Below, in pieces: positions 7,803-15,929 of a DNA stretch of 64,000 nucleotides (position 1 is its first letter; each line of letters starts with the position of its first letter). Source of the stretch: Cupriavidus pinatubonensis. Its GTDB lineage: Bacteria > Pseudomonadota > Gammaproteobacteria > Burkholderiales > Burkholderiaceae. The stretch covers positions 2,790,001 through 2,854,000 of the forward strand of contig NZ_CP080767.1 of assembly GCF_019602855.1 (NCBI RefSeq), given 5' to 3'. The notes beneath the pieces were generated by a model. It was not told the origin of the DNA. It worked only from the letters and a program-made list of their open reading frames with translations, and did not search any database. Made by a program: the position numbers and the translations under genes.

Positions 7803-8969
7803 TCACGCCGCGGCGCGCAGTGCCTCCTGCGGCCGCTGGATGGTGGTCGCACCGCCGCGCGAGCGGCCAGAACTCAGATAGCCCGCGATCGAATCCTGCG
7901 TCACTTCGCCCAGATAGGCGCCATCGGCGTCGACCACTGGCAGCCAACTCGTGTTGTGCTGGTACATGCGCGACAGCAGGATGCGCAGATGCTCGTCCGA
8001 CGTGGCGGTCGCGGGGAATTCGCGCACCACATCGCTGCAGCGGCCCTTGCCCGCCCGGGCATCGCGCCGCGTGACATAGCCCAGCGTGCGCTGCGAGTCG
8101 TCGACCACCGGCAGGTGGCGCACGTCGGCATCGTCCATCACGCCGAGTGCATCGGACAGGGCCATGTCGGGATCGCAGCTCGGCGGCATGGTGGCCGCAT
8201 CGCCGGCGTTCACCAGCAGCAGGCGCTTGAGCGTGTTGTCGTGGCCGACAAAGGCCTGCACGAACTCGTCGGCCGGCTGCGCAAGCAGCGCATCGGGATG
8301 ATCGAACTGCACGAGCTTGCCGCCCCGGAACACCGCGATCTTATCGGCCAGCTTGATGGCCTCGTCGATATCGTGCGAGACCATGATCACGGTCTTGCCG
8401 AGCTGGCGCTGCATCTGCAGGAATTCGTTCTGGATGCTTTCGCGATTGATCGGGTCGACCGCGCCGAACGGTTCGTCCATCAGCAGCACGGGCGCGTCGG
8501 CCGCGAGCGCGCGGATCACGCCGATACGCTGCTGCTGCCCGCCGGACAGTTCGCGCGGATAGCGCGACAGCATGCGGTCGGGGTCGAGCTGCACCATCGA
8601 CATCAGCTCGCGCGCGCGTTCACGGCACTGTTTCTTGTTCCAGCCGAGCATGCGCGGCACGACCATGATGTTCTCTTCGATAGTCATGTTCGGGAACAGG
8701 CCGATCTGCTGGATCACGTAGCCGATCTTGCGGCGCAACGCCACGCCGTCGATGCCGATAGTGTCCTCGCCGTCGATGCGCACGGTGCCCGAGGTCGGCT
8801 CGATCAGCCGGTTGATCATCTTCAGCGTGGTGGTCTTGCCGCAGCCGGACGGCCCCAGGAACACGCAGATTTCCCCGCGTGGCACTGTCAGCGAGACAGC
8901 ATCCACTGCCCGCACTTCAGTGCCGTCTTTCTGGGGGAAGGCCTTGGTGAGTCGGTCGAGTTCGATCAT
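7803..8969 (-). CDS. Osmoprotectant ABC transporter ATPase with CBS domains
   Basis: A 388-residue ATPase of the glycine betaine/choline/proline (OpuCA/ProV/YehX) group. Walker A GPSGCGKTT lies near residue 35, the signature is ELSGGQQQR, Walker B VLLMDEPFGAVD, and the switch His lies in MVSHDIDEA. The C-terminal third (about 250-370) is a tandem CBS pair (ADVRHLPVVDD and NTSWLPVVDADG), which in OpuA-type systems senses ionic strength or nucleotides. The ATG at 8969 overlaps the stop of the upstream permease (ATGA). A longer frame reading into the permease is rejected. It powers uptake by the two permeases and binding protein encoded just upstream. Confidence 0.94.
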   Translation of the reverse strand: MIELDRLTKAFPQKDGTEVRAVDAVSLTVPRGEICVFLGPSGCGKTTTLKMINRLIEPTSGTVRIDGEDTIGIDGVALRRKIGYVIQQIGLFPNMTIEENIMVVPRMLGWNKKQCRERARELMSMVQLDPDRMLSRYPRELSGGQQQRIGVIRALAADAPVLLMDEPFGAVDPINRESIQNEFLQMQRQLGKTVIMVSHDIDEAIKLADKIAVFRGGKLVQFDHPDALLAQPADEFVQAFVGHDNTLKRLLLVNAGDAATMPPSCDPDMALSDALGVMDDADVRHLPVVDDSQRTLGYVTRRDARAGKGRCSDVVREFPATATSDEHLRILLSRMYQHNTSWLPVVDADGAYLGEVTQDSIAGYLSSGRSRGGATTIQRPQEALRAAA

Positions 8970-9616
8970 AGTCGGATTCCTTTTGGCGTCAGCACCTTCT
9001 GCAACCATTGCAGGAAGGCATCCGCCACGATGGCGAGCACGCTGACCAGGATCGCGCCCACGGCCAGCTTGCTCATATTGCTCTGGCTGATCGCTTGCAG
9101 GATCAGCACCCCAAGGCCACCCGCGCCGATGATGGCGGCAATGGTGGCCACGCCGATGTTCATCACTACCGCGGTACGTACGCCCCCCAGGATCACGGGC
9201 ACGGCCAGCGGCAGGTCCACGCGGCGCATGCGCTGCCACGTGGTCATGCCGATGCCCCGCCCGGCTTCCTGGATGCCGGGGTCGATATTGACCAGCGCCG
9301 TGTAGGTGTTGCGCATGATCGGCAGCAGCGAATACAGGAACACCGCGGTCACGGCGGGCAGATAGCCCAGCGCATGCCCGAAGCGCGCGAAGATCGGGAT
9401 CATCAGCCCGAACAGCGCGATCGACGGCAGCGTCAGCACGATCGTCGCCAGCGTCAGCAGTGGCGTGGCCAGCCAGCGGAAGCGCGTGATCGCAATGCCC
9501 AGCGGCACACCGATCAGGATCGCCATGCCCACGGCCGAGCCGACGAGCGCCAGATGCTCGGCAGTGAGCTTCAGCAGCGTCGGCCAGCTATGTTGGAGGT
9601 AGGTCAGCAAGTCCAT
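8966..9616 (-). CDS. Osmoprotectant ABC transporter permease (second)
   Basis: A 216-residue inner-membrane permease with about six helices and the EAGRGIGMTTWQRMRRVDLPLAVP cytoplasmic coupling loop (the EAA motif) that docks on the ATPase. Length and sequence fit the OpuCB/OpuCD/YehW permeases. It ends by overlapping the ATPase start by four bases and begins 10 bases after the binding protein stop, so it is part of one operon. With the other permease at 10597-11313 it would form a heterodimeric channel. Confidence 0.93.
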   Translation of the reverse strand: MDLLTYLQHSWPTLLKLTAEHLALVGSAVGMAILIGVPLGIAITRFRWLATPLLTLATIVLTLPSIALFGLMIPIFARFGHALGYLPAVTAVFLYSLLPIMRNTYTALVNIDPGIQEAGRGIGMTTWQRMRRVDLPLAVPVILGGVRTAVVMNIGVATIAAIIGAGGLGVLILQAISQSNMSKLAVGAILVSVLAIVADAFLQWLQKVLTPKGIRL

Positions 9617-9626
9617 GCGTGCCTCC

Positions 9627-10574
9627 TCAGATCAGGCCATGGCTGCGCAGGAAGTCTGCGGCCACCTTATCCACCGGCTGCTGGCCGATGTCCACCTGGT
9701 AGTTCATCTCGGTCATCGATGCGTTGTCCAGCTTCGCCGACAGCGCATCGAGCAGCGTGGCGAGTTCGGGATGCTTGTCCAGCACGGCCTTGCGCACCAC
9801 GGGCACCGCGCTGTAGTCGGGGAAGAAGTGCAGATCGTCTTCGAGCAGCACGAGTTCGAAACCCTTCACGCGGCCATCGGTTGTGTACACCAGGCCCATA
9901 TCGACCTGGTTGTTCTTGAGCGCCGTATAGACCAGGCCAGGATCAAGCTGGATCACGTCGCGGCGCTTGAACGGCAGCTTGTACTGGGCCTTGAGCGGCT
10001 CCAGCCCGTCAGGGCGCGCCGCGAATTCCATGTCGACGGCAAACGGATGCTGCGCGTCCTCGCCGGCCTTGCGCATCTTCTCGGCATAGGCCGACAGCGT
10101 GGTGACGCCGCTGGCCTGCGCGCGCTGCTTCGGCATGGCCAGCGCATAGGTATTATTGATGCGCGACGGCTCCAGCCAGACCAGGCCGCGTGCGGCGTCC
10201 AGCGTCTTCACACGCGCGTAGCTTGCCTTTGCGTCGAGCTTTTCCTCGACCTTGTTGAAGACGATCAGCGCCGTGCCGGTGTAGTCCCACACCACGTCGA
10301 GCTGGCCGTTCTCCATCGCCTGGCGCATCAGCGTGCTGCCCAGGCCCGAGGTCAGCTCGGTGCCGAGGCCCTTGGCGCGCAGGTACTGCGACGTCATCGA
10401 CGACAGGATCAGCTGCTCGGTAAAGTTCTTGCCGCCCACGCGCACCGGCGCGGCATTCGCTGCTGGCGCCTGCGCACGGGCCGGCGCGGAACTCAGCAGC
10501 ACGGCGGCCACGATGGTGCCCAAGAGCATGAAGGCCCAGAAGGCACGGCCTTCGCGGTCTCGTTTCGATTGCAT
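9627..10574 (-). CDS. Osmoprotectant-binding protein
   Basis: A 315-residue periplasmic binding protein of the OpuC/OsmF (quaternary ammonium) family. A signal peptide ends ...SAPARA near residue 35. The mature part begins VRVGGKNFTEQLILSSMTSQYL, with the GGKNFTEQ start that is characteristic of this family, and has WDYTGTALIVF and GLVYTTDGR segments. The ATG at 10574 is preceded by a GAGGA ribosome site; the 24 extra codons upstream are rejected. It lies between two permease genes, which is the YehZYXW-like arrangement. The ligand (glycine betaine, choline, carnitine or other) is not determined by what can be seen. Confidence 0.93.
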   Translation of the reverse strand: MQSKRDREGRAFWAFMLLGTIVAAVLLSSAPARAQAPAANAAPVRVGGKNFTEQLILSSMTSQYLRAKGLGTELTSGLGSTLMRQAMENGQLDVVWDYTGTALIVFNKVEEKLDAKASYARVKTLDAARGLVWLEPSRINNTYALAMPKQRAQASGVTTLSAYAEKMRKAGEDAQHPFAVDMEFAARPDGLEPLKAQYKLPFKRRDVIQLDPGLVYTALKNNQVDMGLVYTTDGRVKGFELVLLEDDLHFFPDYSAVPVVRKAVLDKHPELATLLDALSAKLDNASMTEMNYQVDIGQQPVDKVAADFLRSHGLI

Positions 10575-10596
10575 TGGTTTTCCTCTCGGCCGCCGC

Positions 10597-11313
10597 TCAG
10601 CGCGCCAGTCCGCGCCGGCGCAGGTACAGGCTGCCGGCGCCGGCAAACAGCGCGTCGAGCGCCAGCGCCAGCAGCGCGGTCGCGGCGGCGCCCAGCAGCA
10701 GCAGCGGCTGGTTATTCAGGTAGATGCCCGGGAAGATCAGTTCGCCGAGGCTGTTGGCGCCGATCAGGAACGACAGCGGCACCGTGCCTACGTTGATCAC
10801 CAGGCTGATGCGGATGCCGGCCAGCATCACCGGCAGCGCGTTCGGCAGCTCCACGCGCAGAAGCCGCTGGAACGGCGTCATGCCGATGCCGCGCGCGGCT
10901 TCGAGCAGCGTCGGCGAAACATTGCGAAGACCCTCGTAGGTGTTGCGCACGATCGGCAGCAGCGATGCGAGCCACAGCGCCAGGATCGCGGGCCGCTCGC
11001 CGATGCCCAGCACCGCGAGCGCCAGCGCGAGTACCGCCAGCGACGGCACCGTGTTGCCGACGTTGAAGATCTGCATCAGGCGGTCGGCCCAGCGGCGCAT
11101 GCGCGGCCGGCTCAGCGCGATGCCGGCCGGAATGCCGGTGGCGAGCGCAAGCGCCATCGAAAACAGGACCAGCCGCATGTGGTCGGCCACGTCGTAGAGC
11201 AGGCGGTCCTGATGTTGCCGGATGACGTCCACGCCGATCCAGGCGGCCAGTCCGCCCAATGCCAGCACGGTCAGGCATCCCCAGGCGGCGACCCGTACGG
11301 ATTGCTTTGACAT
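10597..11313 (-). CDS. Osmoprotectant ABC transporter permease (first)
   Basis: A 238-residue permease with about six membrane helices and the EAA coupling loop EAARGIGMTPFQRLLRVELP. It is the first gene of the four-gene importer. The ATG at 11313 has a GAGAGGG ribosome site eight bases upstream; a 20-codon extension is possible but unlikely. It pairs with the permease at 8966-9616. Transcription probably starts far upstream, at the promoter at 11701-11729, which would leave a leader of nearly 400 bases. Confidence 0.92.
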   Translation of the reverse strand: MSKQSVRVAAWGCLTVLALGGLAAWIGVDVIRQHQDRLLYDVADHMRLVLFSMALALATGIPAGIALSRPRMRRWADRLMQIFNVGNTVPSLAVLALALAVLGIGERPAILALWLASLLPIVRNTYEGLRNVSPTLLEAARGIGMTPFQRLLRVELPNALPVMLAGIRISLVINVGTVPLSFLIGANSLGELIFPGIYLNNQPLLLLGAAATALLALALDALFAGAGSLYLRRRGLAR

Positions 11314-11700
11314 ATTCCCTCTCGTTCCGTCTGAAAAGCGCGCAAAACAGCACTTTCCGATCACGGAAAACAAAATGGGCTAGGCGGCCGTGAAGTGGGG
11401 AGCCGCCGTCCCGGTTCAGATTGCATTGCCGCCATGACCGGCACGATTGCCAGCGGACGGGCTTTTGGACCTCCACGCCAGAGGCGGGAAGACCGATTGA
11501 CGGGATGCCACGGCACTGTGTCCGGGCGCTCCCTGTAGCGGCGCACCCGGTTCGGTCTGGGACCGGTGAGCGAGTGGCCAGGGCGGCGCAAAAAAGTGAA
11601 CAAATGGGCGCGCCGCCGAATTCATGAACCGTTGCCTGACAAGGCCTGGCGGGATCGCCCGGCGAATCAATCCACAGCAACGGATGACAAAGAGAGCGCT

Positions 11701-11729
11701 ATTATACTCATCTTCATCGATCTTGTCAT
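11701..11729 (-). promoter_or_regulatory. Sigma-70 promoter for the osmoprotectant importer
   Basis: Read on the minus strand: -35 ATGACA (11729-11724), 17-base spacer, -10 TATAAT (11706-11701). The -10 is a perfect consensus. The first downstream gene on this strand is the permease starting at 11313, so the leader would be about 380 bases. Assignment to that operon is inferred. Confidence 0.6.
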
Positions 11730-11868
11730 TTTCGCCTATCTTGCTGCTTTTTCGGGGGCTTTTTGCCGCAGCTTGGGCGAGCCCGGAGCAGACCGAAAGA
11801 CTCGCCTGAGGGCCGCCCATGATCATCACCATCGGCGTCTTGAATCCGGACAGATTGCACTGATGGAT

Positions 11869-11883
11869 AGAACAATCTGTTCT
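11869..11883. promoter_or_regulatory. 15-bp perfect palindrome upstream of pirin
   Basis: AGAACA-ATC-TGTTCT, a perfect 6+6 inverted repeat 120 bases before the pirin ATG and about 35-50 bases before a possible -10 (TACATT, 11918-11923). Position and symmetry suggest a repressor or activator site. The protein that binds it is unknown. Confidence 0.5.
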
Positions 11884-12002
11884 CCACCCACCCTCTACTC
11901 TTTCCCCACCAAACCTCTACATTGTCGGAGTACCTGAACACGACGTGGCCCGATGACGGCAGCTCCAATGCCGCCACAATGGCCCCGCGAACCGGAGAAA
12001 GA

Positions 12003-12935
12003 ATGATGGAAACCCGCACCGCTCTGCCCACCGTTCCGGCCACCGCGCAGGAAACCGTGCAGCGTTCGCGCACGGTGGATCGCGTCGTGCGCGGCATCGC
12101 TACCTCGGACGGCGCCGGCGTCAAGCTGACGCGCGTGCTGACCCAGAACCTGCAACGCCGGCTGGACCCGTTCCTGATGCTCGACGCCTTCGGCACCGAC
12201 AGCAAGGACGACTACATCGGCGGCTTCCCCGATCACCCGCACCGCGGCTTCGAGACCATCACCTATATGCTGGCAGGCCGCATGCGCCATCGCGACAGCG
12301 CCGGCAACGAAGGCCTGCTGCAGAACGGCGGCGCGCAGTGGATGGTGGCTGGCGCGGGCGTCGTGCACTCGGAAATGCCCGAGCAGGAAGACGGCCGCAT
12401 GGAAGGCTTCCAGCTGTGGCTGAACCTGCCGGCCGCCGACAAGATGACGGCGCCGTGGTATCGCGACATGCCCGCCGATGCCATTCCGACGGTGGCGCTG
12501 GATAACGGCGGCACGGTGCGCGTGCTGGCCGGCGCCTCGCACGGCGTGGCTGGCGCGGTCACGCGCCCGGTGACGGAACCGATCTACCTCGACGTGCATT
12601 TGCCGGCGGGCCAGCAGTTCCGGCAGGCATTGCCGGCGGGGCATAACGCCTTCGTCTATGTGTACCGCGGCGAGTTGTCGATCGGTGAAGGCAGCGAAAA
12701 GGCGGTGGTCGACGCACAACGCATGGGCGTGCTCGACAACGCGGACAACGCAGACGGCGTCATCGTCAATGCCGAGTCCGAGGTGCGCTTCCTGCTGATC
12801 GCCGGACAGCCGCTGGGCGAGCCGATCGCGCAGTACGGCCCGTTCGTGATGAACACGCAGGAGCAGATCTACCAGACGCTGGCGGATTTCCGCGATGGTC
12901 GGTTTGCGACGATTGCGGCGTCCACGGGAGGCTGA
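12003..12935 (+). CDS. Pirin family protein
   Basis: A 310-residue bicupin. The N-terminal cupin carries the pirin signature DHPHRGFETITYML, with two metal-binding His residues, plus His and Glu further on in GAGVVHSEMPEQ. The C-terminal cupin is the Pirin_C type. Bacterial pirins include quercetin dioxygenases (YhaK/YhhW-like) and redox-linked regulators, so the activity is not fixed. The ATG at 12003 was chosen because GGAGA lies five bases upstream; the next codon is also ATG. It stands alone, with a palindrome upstream and a strong terminator downstream. Confidence 0.93.
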   Translation: MMETRTALPTVPATAQETVQRSRTVDRVVRGIATSDGAGVKLTRVLTQNLQRRLDPFLMLDAFGTDSKDDYIGGFPDHPHRGFETITYMLAGRMRHRDSAGNEGLLQNGGAQWMVAGAGVVHSEMPEQEDGRMEGFQLWLNLPAADKMTAPWYRDMPADAIPTVALDNGGTVRVLAGASHGVAGAVTRPVTEPIYLDVHLPAGQQFRQALPAGHNAFVYVYRGELSIGEGSEKAVVDAQRMGVLDNADNADGVIVNAESEVRFLLIAGQPLGEPIAQYGPFVMNTQEQIYQTLADFRDGRFATIAASTGG

Positions 12936-12972
12936 AGGCGAGGCTTAGCCGGGAACCCGCTGCCACACCGGA

Positions 12973-13010
12973 CCGCCGTCCTCCGAAAGGAGGGCGGCGG
13001 TTTTTCTTTT
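12973..13010 (+). terminator. Rho-independent terminator after pirin
   Basis: Stem CCGCC-gt-CCTCC, loop GAAA, GGAGG-gc-GGCGG, then TTTTTCTTTT. The GNRA loop and T-run make this a strong intrinsic terminator 37 bases after the pirin stop. Confidence 0.9.
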
Positions 13011-13102
13011 GCCTCCCCCGGCATGCGACTTGCAACTACCCGCCAACCGTTGCGCGGCTTGGACAAACGCCGCAAACCGGCCGCCACAAAGCCGCACACT
13101 TA

Positions 13103-13108
13103 TATAAT
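13103..13108 (+). promoter_or_regulatory. Possible -10 of the nucleoside importer operon
   Basis: TATAAT lies in the AT-rich patch ACTTATATAATTCG, 128 bases before the GTG start of the ABC ATPase. No good -35 is seen at 16-18 bases, so it would need an activator or be weak. The leader contains a 26-codon open frame (13138-13218). Confidence 0.4.
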
Positions 13109-13137
13109 TCGTAACCAATATCCGGCATCAAGAAATC

Positions 13138-13218
13138 ATGATGAATGCTGCAATGCGTCGCGGCGATGCTGCGCCACGCACTGCCGCTGACTGCCTGCCT
13201 TCCACGTTGCTGCCATAA
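13138..13218 (+). CDS. Possible 26-residue leader ORF before the nucleoside importer
   Basis: ATG at 13138 (a second ATG follows at once) and TAA at 13216-13218, ending 17 bases before the GTG of the ATPase gene, in another frame. The ribosome site is weak (AAGAAA). The ATPase GTG has no visible ribosome site of its own, so coupling to this small frame would explain its translation. The peptide shows no recognisable feature. This is only a candidate. Confidence 0.25.
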   Translation: MMNAAMRRGDAAPRTAADCLPSTLLP

Positions 13219-13235
13219 CAACCCGAGCCGCCTCA

Positions 13236-14810
13236 GTGACATCACAACTCCCCCCCAGGCTGGCGCTAGCCCATATCAGCAAGCGCTATCCCGGCGTCAT
13301 CGCGAACGATGACATCAGCCTTACCGTCGCCCCCGGCGAGATCCACGCCGTGCTTGGCGAGAACGGCGCCGGCAAATCCACGCTGATGAAGATCATCTTT
13401 GGCGCAGTCCGTCCGGACGCCGGCGAGATGCACTTCAACGGCGCCCCTGTCACGATCAACAGTCCGCACGACGCCCGCAACCTGGGCATTGCGATGGTGT
13501 TCCAGCATTTCTCGCTGTTCGACACGCTGACCGTGACCGAGAACATCGCGCTGGGCCTTCCCGGCGGACACAAAGGCGCAGGCAGCAGCATGAAGCAGCT
13601 CGCCGAACGCATCCGCGCGACCGCCGAGCGCTACGGCCTGCCGCTGGAGCCGAACCGCCATGTCCACACGCTGTCGGTGGGCGAGCGGCAGCGCGTGGAA
13701 ATCGTGCGCGCGCTGCTGGCCAACCCGCAATTGCTGATCCTGGACGAGCCGACTTCGGTGCTGACGCCGCAGGCCGTGGAAACGCTGTTCGTCACGCTGC
13801 GCCAGCTCGCGGCCGAAGGCACCAGCATCCTCTACATCAGCCACAAGCTCGACGAGATCCGCGCGCTCTGCCATCACGCCACCGTGATGCGGATGGGCAA
13901 GGTCACCGGCGTGTGCGATCCGCGCCAGGAAAGCGCGGCCTCGCTGTCGCGCCTGATGATCGGTGGCGAGCCGCCGCGCGAAGCGCGCGTGGCCACGCAG
14001 CGCGGCGAGGTGCGTCTGGGCGTGGAAGCCCTGTCGCTGCCGCGCGCGCATGCGTTTGCGACCGAGCTGCAGCAGATTTCACTCGACGTGCATGCCGGCG
14101 AGATCGTCGGCATTGCCGGCGTGTCGGGCAATGGCCAGCAGGAACTGCTGGCCGCGCTGTCCGGCGAGGACATGCGCGTGGACCGCACCGCAGTCCACAT
14201 CGCGGGCAAGCCGGTCGGCCGGCTCGATGCACGCCAGCGCCGACGCGCCGGCCTCGCCTTCGTGCCGGAAGAGCGGCTCGGGCGCGGTGCGGTGCCAGGC
14301 ATGAGCCTGGCCTCGAACACGCTGCTGTCGCACCAGACGCCGCCGTATGTGCGCAACGGCATGATCTCGCCGAAGGCGGCGGCTGGTCTGGCCGCCGCGG
14401 TCATCGGCCGCTTTCGCGTAAAAGCGAGCGGGCCCGAAGCGCTGGCCCGCAGCCTGTCGGGTGGCAACCTGCAGAAATTCATCGTCGGCCGCGAGATCGA
14501 AAGCGGCCCGAAGGTGCTGATCGTTGCCCAACCGACATGGGGCGTGGATGTCGGCGCCGCCGCGCAGATCCACAACGAGATCCTCGCGCTCAAGGCCTCG
14601 GGCTGCGCAATCCTGGTGGTATCGGAAGAACTCGACGAGCTGTTCGCGATTTGCGACCGGTTGTACGTCATCGCCAAGGGCCACCTGTCGCCGTCCATTC
14701 CGACCGAGACCGCCACGCGCGAACAAATCGGGCTGTGGATGAGCGGCCTGTGGGAAGGCGGCCCCGCGCAGTCGCGCGACGCCTACGTAGCGGAGGTGAA
14801 CCATGGCTGA
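13236..14810 (+). CDS. Nucleoside-type ABC transporter ATPase (two domains)
   Basis: A 524-residue protein with two ABC domains in tandem, the arrangement of sugar and BMP-family nucleoside importers (RbsA/YufO-like). The first domain has Walker A GENGAGKST at 41-49, signature LSVGERQR and Walker B LLILDEPTSVLTP. The second has a degenerate P-loop (GVSGNGQQELL), signature LSGGNLQK and IVAQPTWGVD in place of the usual Walker B end. The start is a GTG at 13236 without an obvious ribosome site. It overlaps the next permease by eight bases. Guanosine/nucleoside uptake is inferred from the BMP-type binding protein of the same operon. Confidence 0.93.
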   Translation: MTSQLPPRLALAHISKRYPGVIANDDISLTVAPGEIHAVLGENGAGKSTLMKIIFGAVRPDAGEMHFNGAPVTINSPHDARNLGIAMVFQHFSLFDTLTVTENIALGLPGGHKGAGSSMKQLAERIRATAERYGLPLEPNRHVHTLSVGERQRVEIVRALLANPQLLILDEPTSVLTPQAVETLFVTLRQLAAEGTSILYISHKLDEIRALCHHATVMRMGKVTGVCDPRQESAASLSRLMIGGEPPREARVATQRGEVRLGVEALSLPRAHAFATELQQISLDVHAGEIVGIAGVSGNGQQELLAALSGEDMRVDRTAVHIAGKPVGRLDARQRRRAGLAFVPEERLGRGAVPGMSLASNTLLSHQTPPYVRNGMISPKAAAGLAAAVIGRFRVKASGPEALARSLSGGNLQKFIVGREIESGPKVLIVAQPTWGVDVGAAAQIHNEILALKASGCAILVVSEELDELFAICDRLYVIAKGHLSPSIPTETATREQIGLWMSGLWEGGPAQSRDAYVAEVNHG

Positions 14811-15912
14811 ACTGCGCTCGCTCCTACCCCTCTCCCCCATCACGCTCGCGCCGCGCGGCTTGCCGTCGCGGACCATGGCTTATGCCTCGCCAGTAATCGC
14901 GCTCGCGCTTACGCTGCTGTTCGGTGCGCTGCTGTTCATTGCACTCGGCAAGGATCCGATGGCTGCGCTCAAGGTCTTCCTGGCCGATCCGCTGCGGGAC
15001 AAGCGCGCCATCGGCGAAGTCCTGCTAAAGACGGTGCCGCTGGTGCTGTGCGCGCTGGGCCTGTCGGTCTGCTACCGGGCCAACGTCTGGAACATCGGTG
15101 CGGATGGACAACTGATCCTCGGCGGCATCTTCGCTGGGGCGACGGTGCTGTACTTCGACGTGCCTGGCCAGACGCTGAACGGTACGGTCGTGCTGATGCT
15201 GGCATCGCTCGCCGGCGTGATCGGCGGCATGTTCTGGGCCGCGATCACGGCGCTGCTCAAGGACCGCTTCAACGCGAACGAGATCCTGGTCTCGCTGATG
15301 CTCACATATATCGCGCAGCAGCTGATGCTGTGGGTCGTCAACGGGCCGCTGAAGGATCCCAACGGCATGAACTTCCCGCAGTCGAAGGTGTTCTCGTCCG
15401 AATACCTGCTGCCCAACCTGATGTCGGGTTCGCGCCTGCATGCGGGCTTTGCCGTGATGCTGGTGCTGGTCGTCGTGATGACGGTCTTCATCTTCCGCAG
15501 CTTTGCTGGCTACCGGCTGCAGGTCGGCGGCACGGCACCGGCTGCGGCGCGCTATGCGGGCTTCTCATCGCGCAGCGCGCTGTGGAGCGCGCTGCTGATT
15601 TCGGGCGCTACGGCGGGACTCGCTGGCGCGTTTGAAGTCACCGGTCCGATCGGCCAGTTGCTGCCGTCGATTTCACCGGGCTATGGCTTCACCGCGATCA
15701 TCGTCGCATTCGTCGGCCGGCTGCATCCGGTCGGCACCGTGCTCGGCGGCATCATGATGTCGCTGTTCTATATCGGCGGCGAGATGGCGCAGTCGCGCCT
15801 CGGCTTGCCGTCGGCCATCGGCTGGGTGTTCCAGGGCATGCTGCTGTTCTTCCTGCTCGCCTGCGACACCCTAATCGAAAACCGCCTGCGCTGGCGCGCC
15901 ACGGCAGCCTGA
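14803..15912 (+). CDS. Nucleoside ABC transporter permease (YufP type)
   Basis: A 369-residue inner-membrane permease with about ten helices. The segments SVCYRANVWNIGADGQLILGG and NANEILVSLMLTYIAQQ are typical of the larger permease of BMP-type nucleoside importers. It starts inside the ATPase gene (eight-base overlap) and is followed 17 bases later by the second permease, so it lies in the same operon. Confidence 0.92.
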   Translation: MAELRSLLPLSPITLAPRGLPSRTMAYASPVIALALTLLFGALLFIALGKDPMAALKVFLADPLRDKRAIGEVLLKTVPLVLCALGLSVCYRANVWNIGADGQLILGGIFAGATVLYFDVPGQTLNGTVVLMLASLAGVIGGMFWAAITALLKDRFNANEILVSLMLTYIAQQLMLWVVNGPLKDPNGMNFPQSKVFSSEYLLPNLMSGSRLHAGFAVMLVLVVVMTVFIFRSFAGYRLQVGGTAPAAARYAGFSSRSALWSALLISGATAGLAGAFEVTGPIGQLLPSISPGYGFTAIIVAFVGRLHPVGTVLGGIMMSLFYIGGEMAQSRLGLPSAIGWVFQGMLLFFLLACDTLIENRLRWRATAA

Positions 15913-15929
15913 GCGGAGCAACGTAAAAC

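Larger units (their letters stand above)
11314..12002. other. Non-coding stretch between the ABC importer and pirin
   Basis: About 690 bases with no credible gene; the open frames here have no recognisable domain. It holds a strong minus-strand promoter (11701-11729), an 8-bp inverted repeat GGCGGCGC / GCGCCGCC (11582-11589 and 11610-11617, loop of 20), the palindrome AGAACAATCTGTTCT (11869-11883) and a possible -10 TACATT (11918-11923) for the pirin gene. Confidence 0.6.

Noticed and set aside
11416..11832. Open frames in the gap before pirin on both strands
   Set aside because: They have no ribosome site, no domain and cross the predicted promoter; treated as non-coding.
11869..11883. AGAACAnnnTGTTCT looks like a vertebrate steroid receptor element
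   Set aside because: This is a chance likeness in a bacterial genome; the palindrome is kept only as a possible bacterial operator.
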